A DNA stretch of 64,000 nucleotides from Nakamurella lactea DSM 19367. Lineage in GTDB: Bacteria; Actinomycetota; Actinomycetes; Mycobacteriales; Nakamurellaceae. This document shows positions 58,360-64,000 of this stretch, piece after piece (the stretch's first letter is position 1; each line of letters begins with the position of its first letter). The position numbers and the translations under genes were made by a program. The notes beneath the pieces were generated by a model that ran no database searches, was not told the origin of the DNA, and saw nothing but the letters and a program-made list of their open reading frames with translations. The stretch is taken from assembly GCF_000426645.1 (NCBI RefSeq), contig NZ_AUFT01000005.1, positions 1 through 64,000 on the forward strand. The letters run 5' to 3'.

Positions 58360-58431
58360 TCCACCGGCGGCGGCCCGGCGGGCCGCGCGCCGCGCTTGAC
58401 CGGCGGCCCGGGTGCGGCCATCGTCTCAAGC

Positions 58432-59415
58432 GTGACGCCGAACAGTTCCGCCAACCGCCGGGCCGGAACGGCCGCGGCGCGGGACTCGCTGCCGGAACCG
58501 CTGACGGCTGCGTTGGACGGATTCGTCCGGCACCTGGCCGCTGAGCGCTCGCTGTCGGCGGCCACCGTGACCGCCTACACAGCGGATATCGCATCGCTGC
58601 TGGCCCACGCCGGTCGGCTCGGCGTCGTCACTCCGGAACAGCTCGAATTGGCGACCCTGCGTAGTTGGCTGGCCAAGCTCCGGACCCTCGGCGGGGCACC
58701 GGCTTCGCTGGCCCGCAGGGCCGCGGCGGCCCGGGCGTTCACCGGTTGGTGCCGACGCACCGGACGCAGTACGACAGACGCGGGGGCTCGGCTCGCATCA
58801 CCGAAGATCGCCAGGAACCTGCCGGGAGTGCTGCGCGAGGACCAGGCCAGCGGGCTGCTGGCGGCGCCGCCGGTCGCCGACGGGCCCGATGCAGACCCGG
58901 CCGACGTCGCGATCGCGCTGCGCGATCAGGCGATCCTCGAGCTGTTGTACGCCACCGGCATCCGGGTGTCCGAGCTGACCGGACTCGACCTGGGATCGAT
59001 CGATCACGCGCGCCGGCTGCTCAGGGTGATCGGCAAAGGCGACAAGGAACGCACGGTGCCGTACGGGGTCCCTGCCGGGCGCGCGGTCGGGCAGTGGCTG
59101 CAGACCGGGCGGCGCGAACTGGCGACCGACGGTTCCGGTGCCGCGGTCTTTCTCGGTCGGCGCGGTGGTCGGATCGACCAGCGCGCCGTCCGCACCCTGG
59201 TGCACCGCAGGACGGCCGCGCTCGACGGCGCACCCGAGCTCGGACCGCACGGTCTTCGGCATACCGCGGCCACCCATCTGCTCAACGGAGGTGCCGACCT
59301 GCGTACCGTCCAGGAACTGCTCGGGCATTCGAGCCTGGCCACGACGCAGATCTATACGCATGTGTCGGCCGAGCGGCTGGCCGCCGTCTACCGGCAGGCT
59401 CATCCGCGCGCGTGA
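58432..59415 (+). CDS. xerC: Tyrosine recombinase XerC
   Basis: A 327-residue recombinase with an N-terminal SAM-like core-binding domain ([22 protein letters not shown]) and the catalytic domain: Arg in [14 protein letters not shown], Lys in [17 protein letters not shown], His in [11 protein letters not shown] and the Tyr nucleophile in IYTHVS. It acts with XerD at dif. GTG 58432 is my start choice; a TTG at 58396 is also open. The position before the peptidase and rpsB is the usual actinobacterial place. Confidence 0.93.
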   Translation: MTPNSSANRRAGTAAARDSLPEPLTAALDGFVRHLAAERSLSAATVTAYTADIASLLAHAGRLGVVTPEQLELATLRSWLAKLRTLGGAPASLARRAAAARAFTGWCRRTGRSTTDAGARLASPKIARNLPGVLREDQASGLLAAPPVADGPDADPADVAIALRDQAILELLYATGIRVSELTGLDLGSIDHARRLLRVIGKGDKERTVPYGVPAGRAVGQWLQTGRRELATDGSGAAVFLGRRGGRIDQRAVRTLVHRRTAALDGAPELGPHGLRHTAATHLLNGGADLRTVQELLGHSSLATTQIYTHVSAERLAAVYRQAHPRA

Positions 59416-59574
59416 CCCGATGGGCCGAACGGGCCAAATCTGTCGGTAAAACCGGGCCGGACGCAACCGGGAACCGAGCTCGTGCATCTTCGGTACGATG
59501 AGCCAGCCTGCCGACGGCCGATGGGGACCGTTGGGGTGGGCCGGGGGACGTATCGAGGGGCTAAGGAGTCCAGC

Positions 59575-61233
59575 ATGCAGACAGTCGTCGACCAGACCCG
59601 GCGAACGGTTCGCCGACCGCGCCGAACTCGCTCTGCCCTTTCGCTCGGAGCGGCCATCGCGGTCGCCGCCGGGGTGATCCTGGCGGCTCCCGTCGGCGCG
59701 GCCCCGGTTGCGGTGGCCCCGGCGGCCGCCACCCTCGCGAAGGTTGGCACGACCGCGACGGTGACGCCGCAGAGCACGGTGATCCCGTTCGGCAAGCGCA
59801 CGACCGTGCAGGTGAAGATCTCGAACAACGCCAGCGGCTCGGTGACGCTGCGGGCGGGTTCCACCGTGGTCGGTACCAAGTCACTGTCCGGTGGTGCGGC
59901 CACCTTCGCGCTCCCGACGTCGCTGTCGGTCGGTCGGCACACGCTGACCGCGACCTACGCGGGGAACTCCTCGTACGGTGCGAGTTCCGCCAGCAAGGCG
60001 GTCGACGTGATCAAATCGCACCCCGGCGGCTTCGCCGTCACCCTGCTGCCGTCCACCGTGGTCGGATCGCAGCAGACCACGGTCCGGGTGAAGGTGGTCG
60101 GCGCCGGTGCGACCGTCACCGGTGCGGTACGAATCCTGGTGAACGGCACTGCGCGGGCGGCGTTCAGCCTGCGCAACGGCACCGGTGAAGTCAAGGTGCC
60201 GCGGCTGGCACCAGGCAGTTACGCCATCAATGCTCGCTACGACGGAGACTCGCATTTCGCGCAGACCGTGTCGGGCACCGTCCGGCTGAACGTCAAGGCC
60301 ACGTCGTCGACGTCGCCGAGTCCCACCCGTAATCCGGTTCCGTACGGCACTGCACTCCCGGTCACCGTCAAGGTGACCGCCTCCGGGGTGTCCAGTCCGA
60401 AGGGCTCCGTCTCGCTGGCCGCCAACGGGCACTCGATCGGCACCAAGGCGCTCAGTTCCGGCCAGGCCAAGTTCTCCGTCGGCCTCGCCTTCAATCCGGG
60501 TCGATACACCCTGAACGCCAAGTACACCGGCGAGGCTCGGGCCACCGCCAGTGCCGGGGTCAAGGCCTTCGACGTGATCAAGGCGCGGCCCGGCGTCGGC
60601 ATCTCACTGTCCGCGAGCACGGTGAAGACCACGCAACGGGTCCGGGTGAACACTGCAGTGAGCGGCGGGCCGGCGGCCTCCGCCGGCACGGTCAAGTTCC
60701 TGGTGGACGGCGTGAACCGGGGGAGCAAGCCACTCAAGTCCGGTCGTGCGGCGATCGACCTGCCGACGTTGAGCGCGGGCACCCACCGTGTCGTCGTGAG
60801 CTATGGCGGCGACGCCCGGTACACCCCAGCGGTGTCCGGCACCGCGACGATCACCGTGACCGCCCCCTTCGTCAACGGCTGTTCGGGCGCCGCGCGGGCG
60901 TGCGTCGATCTCACCCACAACCTCACCTGGATCCAGCAGAACGGCAGGATCATCTACGGACCGGTCCCGATGCTCTCCGGTCGTCCCGGGTACCGCACGT
61001 CCGCCGGGATGTTCTCGGTGTACTGGAAGGACATCGACCACAAGTCGTCCATCTTCGACGATGCGCCGATGCCGTACGCGATCTTCTTCGACGGTGGCAC
61101 TGCCTTCCACGAGGGCAGCCTGTACGTGCTGTCGCACGGCTGCATCCACCTGTCGCACTCGGCGGCGACCTACTACTGGAACGCCCTGGACTACGGCGAC
61201 ACCGTGCACGTGTTCGGCTACGGCCCCTACTGA
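59575..61233 (+). CDS. Secreted L,D-transpeptidase-like protein with four Ig-like repeats
   Basis: A 552-residue cell-envelope protein. CTAAGGAG precedes the ATG. An Arg-rich start and hydrophobic signal segment (residues about 20-50) lead to four bacterial Ig-like repeats of about 90 residues, each with a GSVTL / GxYTL...Y-type end (VGRHTLTATYAGNSSY, PGSYAINARYDGDSHF, PGRYTLNAKYTGEAR, AGTHRVVVSYGGDARY). The C-terminal YkuD fold has IFFDGGTAFHEG and the Cys523 motif SHGCIHLS. In most L,D-transpeptidases the position after Cys-Ile is Arg; here it is His. It may crosslink peptidoglycan or be an inactive relative. Confidence 0.88.
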   Translation: MQTVVDQTRRTVRRPRRTRSALSLGAAIAVAAGVILAAPVGAAPVAVAPAAATLAKVGTTATVTPQSTVIPFGKRTTVQVKISNNASGSVTLRAGSTVVGTKSLSGGAATFALPTSLSVGRHTLTATYAGNSSYGASSASKAVDVIKSHPGGFAVTLLPSTVVGSQQTTVRVKVVGAGATVTGAVRILVNGTARAAFSLRNGTGEVKVPRLAPGSYAINARYDGDSHFAQTVSGTVRLNVKATSSTSPSPTRNPVPYGTALPVTVKVTASGVSSPKGSVSLAANGHSIGTKALSSGQAKFSVGLAFNPGRYTLNAKYTGEARATASAGVKAFDVIKARPGVGISLSASTVKTTQRVRVNTAVSGGPAASAGTVKFLVDGVNRGSKPLKSGRAAIDLPTLSAGTHRVVVSYGGDARYTPAVSGTATITVTAPFVNGCSGAARACVDLTHNLTWIQQNGRIIYGPVPMLSGRPGYRTSAGMFSVYWKDIDHKSSIFDDAPMPYAIFFDGGTAFHEGSLYVLSHGCIHLSHSAATYYWNALDYGDTVHVFGYGPY

Positions 61234-61265
61234 TCGGTCGAGCGCCCGCCCGTTCCGGCCGCCGG

Positions 61266-61832
61266 CTAGCCGTCCCAGGGCTTGAGCCGAACCCGACGCC
61301 CGCCGAGCAGGGACAACGGGTCGATGTAGTGATCGGCCCCGATTCGGGCGCCCCAATGCAGACAATCGGCCGGTCGGCACGTCGGATGGCCGGCCTCGAG
61401 GGTCCCGATCACCTCGCCGGCGGACACCCGTTGGCCCGCCCTGACACTCGGCCGCACCGGCTCGTAGGTGGTGCGCAGGGTGTCGGTGTGCCGCACCGAG
61501 ACCACCTGACGCCCGGCCAGCAGCCCGGCGTAGGCGACGGTGCCGGCACCGGCGGCGCGCACCGCGGTTCCCACCGCCGCGGCGAGGTCGACGCCGCGGT
61601 GGCCGGCGCCCCAGCGTTCTGCCGGCGGCCGGAACGGGGTCAGCACCCGCGGCGGTCCCGGCACCGGCAGTTGGTAGCCGGCCGGCACGGACGCCATCCC
61701 GAGGACGCCAGGGCCGGACGCGGCTGACGGTGGCCCGGCGCGGCCGGACATCGCCGTGGCGGAGGTCGAACTCCCGGGCACCGCGAGGGTCAGCAGCACA
61801 CTGGTCACCGAGGTCAGCAGGATGGCTCTCAT
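61266..61832 (-). CDS. Exported M23-family metallopeptidase
   Basis: A 188-residue protein with a signal segment ([20 protein letters not shown]) and a LytM/M23 domain: [17 protein letters not shown] carries the zinc His and Asp, GTVAYAG and the final CLHWGARIG. The usual HxH motif near the end reads C-L-H, so the first His is Cys. Such proteins sit between xerC and rpsB in many actinobacteria. It may bind or cut peptidoglycan; full activity is doubtful from this motif. It converges on the transpeptidase gene. Confidence 0.88.
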   Translation of the reverse strand: MRAILLTSVTSVLLTLAVPGSSTSATAMSGRAGPPSAASGPGVLGMASVPAGYQLPVPGPPRVLTPFRPPAERWGAGHRGVDLAAAVGTAVRAAGAGTVAYAGLLAGRQVVSVRHTDTLRTTYEPVRPSVRAGQRVSAGEVIGTLEAGHPTCRPADCLHWGARIGADHYIDPLSLLGGRRVRLKPWDG

Positions 61833-62178
61833 CGGTCGAGCCTGCGGCCCACGGTGCCGCGCGCGGGCGGCGGTCGGCGATGACGGTGGACAACCTTCGC
61901 CGTGTGGACAACCCGATTCGGCCGGATTCGTCCATCCGTGCCGCCCTCCCGTAAGATCGACGTGCACCTTGTGCTCGCACGAGGTGACTTCGCACGCCCT
62001 TTCCCGCGGCCGTTCCATCAGCCGCACCGGCGGTGCACATCATGGTCCCCGGCGATCTGCCGGGGTGGTGTGCCCGAGGGCGTCAGGGCTCGCGGCCACC
62101 CGGCCGGGGGCGACAACCGAAACTGCGCGGCGTTGGGCCATCGGGCCCACCGACCGGGCACCACACGAAAGGACAGCC
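61833..62178 (+). promoter_or_regulatory. rpsB promoter and structured leader
   Basis: A TAAGAT -10 (61952-61957) predicts transcription from about 61964, giving a leader near 215 bases. Its first bases form a hairpin: CACCTTGTG-CTCG-CACGAGGTG (61965-61986), nine pairs with one G-U. A second, very stable stem is CCCCGGC-GATCT-GCCGGGG (62047-62065). The rest up to GAAAGGAC before the ATG is GC-rich with no supported gene. This is a plausible site of feedback control by ribosomal proteins. Confidence 0.45.
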
Positions 62179-63147
62179 ATGGCTGTCGTCACCATGCGTC
62201 AGTTGCTGGACGCCGGCGTCCACTTCGGGCACCAGACCCGTCGCTGGAACCCGAAGATGAAGCGCTTCATCCTCACCGAGCGCAACGGCATCTACATCAT
62301 CGATCTGCAGCAGACGCTGACCTACATCGACAAGGCGTTCGAGTTCGTCAGCCAGACCGTCGCCCACGGCGGCACGGTGCTGTTCGTCGGTACCAAGCGT
62401 CAGGCACAGGAGGCCATCGCCGAGCAGGCGACCCGGGTCTCGATGCCCTACGTGAACCACCGCTGGTTGGGCGGCATGCTCACCAACTTCTCCACCGTGC
62501 ACAAGCGCCTGCAGCGCCTCAAGGATCTCGAGGCGATGGAGCAGTCCGGCGAATTCGAGGGTCGCACCAAGAAGGAAGTTCTGCTGCTGACCCGCGAGAA
62601 GGACAAGCTGGCCAAGACCCTCGGCGGCATCCGCGACATGTCCAAGGTGCCCAGCGCCGTCTGGATCGTGGACACCAAGAAGGAACACATCGCCGTCGGC
62701 GAGGCCCGCAAGCTGAACATCCCGGTGGTCGCGGTGCTCGACACCAACTGCGATCCGGACGAGGTCGACTACCCGGTACCGGGCAACGACGACGCCATCC
62801 GGTCCGCCGCGGTGCTGACCAAGGTGATCGCCGAGGCCGTCGCCGAAGGACTGATCGCGCGCTCCGGTTCGTCCGCGGTGCAGCAGGGCGAAGAGCCGCT
62901 GGCCGAGTGGGAGCGCGAGCTGCTCGCCAACAGCGAGCAGGTCTCCGCTGCCGACGCTGCTCCGGCTGCGGACGCTGCTCCGGCTGCCGAGGCCGCTCCG
63001 GTCGTTGACGCTGCCCCGGTCGCCGAGGCTCCGGTGGATGCCGCGGCCGTCACCGAGGCCGGTGCCGAGGCACTGCTGCAGGTGCAGGCGGACGCGGTCG
63101 AGGGTGTCGCCGAGGTCGTCCCGAACGAGCAGGCCGGCCAGGCCTGA
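62179..63147 (+). CDS. rpsB: 30S ribosomal protein uS2
   Basis: A 322-residue uS2: [61 protein letters not shown] and [16 protein letters not shown]. From about residue 255 an Ala/Asp/Glu/Pro/Val-rich tail with repeats ([17 protein letters not shown]) makes it longer than most. GAAAGGAC precedes the ATG. It is followed by tsf, the universal partner. Confidence 0.97.
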   Translation: MAVVTMRQLLDAGVHFGHQTRRWNPKMKRFILTERNGIYIIDLQQTLTYIDKAFEFVSQTVAHGGTVLFVGTKRQAQEAIAEQATRVSMPYVNHRWLGGMLTNFSTVHKRLQRLKDLEAMEQSGEFEGRTKKEVLLLTREKDKLAKTLGGIRDMSKVPSAVWIVDTKKEHIAVGEARKLNIPVVAVLDTNCDPDEVDYPVPGNDDAIRSAAVLTKVIAEAVAEGLIARSGSSAVQQGEEPLAEWERELLANSEQVSAADAAPAADAAPAAEAAPVVDAAPVAEAPVDAAAVTEAGAEALLQVQADAVEGVAEVVPNEQAGQA

Positions 63148-63201
63148 CCGGCCCGCCGACCATCCATCACCAGATCACAGGAGAAGAGGGAACAGCGTCA
63201 C

Positions 63202-64000
63202 ATGGCGAACTACACCGCCGCTGACGTGAAGCGGCTCCGGGAACTCACCGGCGCCGGTTTCATGGACTGCAAGAAGGTATTGGAGGAGACCGACGGCGAT
63301 TTCGACAAGGCCATCGAGCTGCTCCGGATCAAGGGTGCGAAGGACGCGGGCAAGCGGGCCGAGCGGACCACCGCCGAGGGCATGGTCGCCACCAGCGGCA
63401 ACGCGCTCGTCGAGCTGAACTCCGAGACCGATTTCGTGGCCAAGAACTCCGAGTTCCAGGAGCTGGCGGCCGCGGTCGCCCAGGCTGCCGCGGGCGACGT
63501 CGAGGGGACCGTCGAGGCGGTGCTGGCCGCTCCGCTGAACGGCGGAACGGTGGCCGACGCGGTCACCGCGCTGTCCGCCAAGATCGGCGAGAAGCTGGTG
63601 CTCAACCGGGTCGCCAAGTTCGACGCCCCGACCACGGTCTACCTGCACAAGCGGTCCGCGGACCTGCCGCCGTCGATCGGTGTGCTGGTCGCCTACAGCG
63701 GTGACGGCGATGCTGCGGCCGAGGCCGCTCGCGCCGCCGCCCTGCAGATCGCCTCACTGAAGGCCCGCTACGTGTCCAGGGACGCCATCCCGGCCGACGT
63801 GGTCGAGTCCGAGCGGCGGATCGCCGAGGCGACTGCACGTGAGGAGGGCAAGCCGGAAGCGGCCCTGCCCAAGATCATCGAGGGTCGGGTCAACGGGTTC
63901 TACAAGGAGAGCGTCTTGGTCGAACAGCCGAGTGTGCTGGACTCGAAGAAGACCGTCGGTGCCCAGCTGGCCGAGGCCGGCGTCACCGTCACCGACTTCG
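63202..64000 (+). CDS. tsf: Elongation factor Ts, 5' portion (3' end outside window)
   Basis: The frame runs from ATG 63202 (preceded by AGGAGAAGAGG) to the window end, 266 residues without a stop. The N-terminal UBA-like domain reads [20 protein letters not shown], followed by [20 protein letters not shown], and the core begins with [14 protein letters not shown]-Ts recharges EF-Tu with GTP. Nothing unusual in the visible part; it is nearly complete. Confidence 0.97.
   Translation, partial: MANYTAADVKRLRELTGAGFMDCKKVLEETDGDFDKAIELLRIKGAKDAGKRAERTTAEGMVATSGNALVELNSETDFVAKNSEFQELAAAVAQAAAGDVEGTVEAVLAAPLNGGTVADAVTALSAKIGEKLVLNRVAKFDAPTTVYLHKRSADLPPSIGVLVAYSGDGDAAAEAARAAALQIASLKARYVSRDAIPADVVESERRIAEATAREEGKPEAALPKIIEGRVNGFYKESVLVEQPSVLDSKKTVGAQLAEAGVTVTDF

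Overview
The window is a 64 kb piece of a high-GC actinobacterial chromosome. The evidence is the GC-rich third codon positions, the many GTG starts and GTGA/ATGA stop-start overlaps, a DUF222/HNH-type endonuclease, a DUF2469 gene beside rnhB, an ImuA'/ImuB/DnaE2 mutasome under TCGAAC-N4-GTTCGA LexA boxes, a GlnE/GlnD/PII nitrogen system, and the xerC - M23 peptidase - rpsB - tsf order. The genus cannot be fixed from sequence reading alone. ACC deaminase, GH116 and GH3 glycosidases and a polyol operon fit a soil or plant-associated life. I saw no tRNA, rRNA, insertion sequence, prophage or CRISPR array.

Layout. 1-1.1 kb: 3' part of an HNH endonuclease gene. 1.2-5.8 kb: an NAD(P)-binding protein, then hisD-hisC-hisB-hisH. 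5.8-17 kb: SOS mutagenesis genes imuA', imuB and dnaE2, with imuA' separated from imuB-dnaE2 by a GntR/ACC-deaminase unit, a secreted GH3 beta-N-acetylhexosaminidase and a methyltransferase. 17-30 kb: xthA, a glutamine-amidotransferase-like gene, glnE, ftsY, amtB-glnK-glnD and ffh. This joins nitrogen signalling to the SRP pathway genes. 30-34.5 kb: an amidohydrolase, a GNAT enzyme and the rpsP-khpA-rimM-trmD operon. 34.5-39 kb: a GH116 glycosidase and an ArsR-MFS pair. 39-45 kb: rplS, lepB, rnhB, DUF2469, yraN and kup. 45-48 kb: comM-like and dprA. 48-58.4 kb: accessory metabolism, with hydrolases, oxidoreductases, a large LuxR/LAL regulator and a LacI-controlled dehydrogenase-xylulokinase operon. 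58.4-64 kb: xerC, an Ig-repeat L,D-transpeptidase, an M23 peptidase, rpsB and the start of tsf.

Most informative signals. (1) Two LexA boxes, one at imuA' and one at imuB, are the same 22-bp sequence in opposite orientation. The imuA' box lies on a start codon that fits a leaderless transcript. (2) Two operons, hisB-hisH and amtB-glnK, are joined by chains of very short ORFs whose ends overlap as GTGA or ATGA, as if built to keep translation coupled across a linker. (3) Ribosomal protein bS16 carries a Lys/Asp-repeat linker and an extra C-terminal module. (4) Several regulators (GntR, ArsR, LacI, and a direct-repeat site between an SDR and a hydrolase) have clear palindromic operators placed on promoter elements. 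(5) Many housekeeping proteins (ImuA', DnaE2, FtsY, bS16, uS2) contain in-frame tandem-repeat linkers.

All functional names come from recognising family motifs by eye. Promoters and operators are pattern matches without experimental support.
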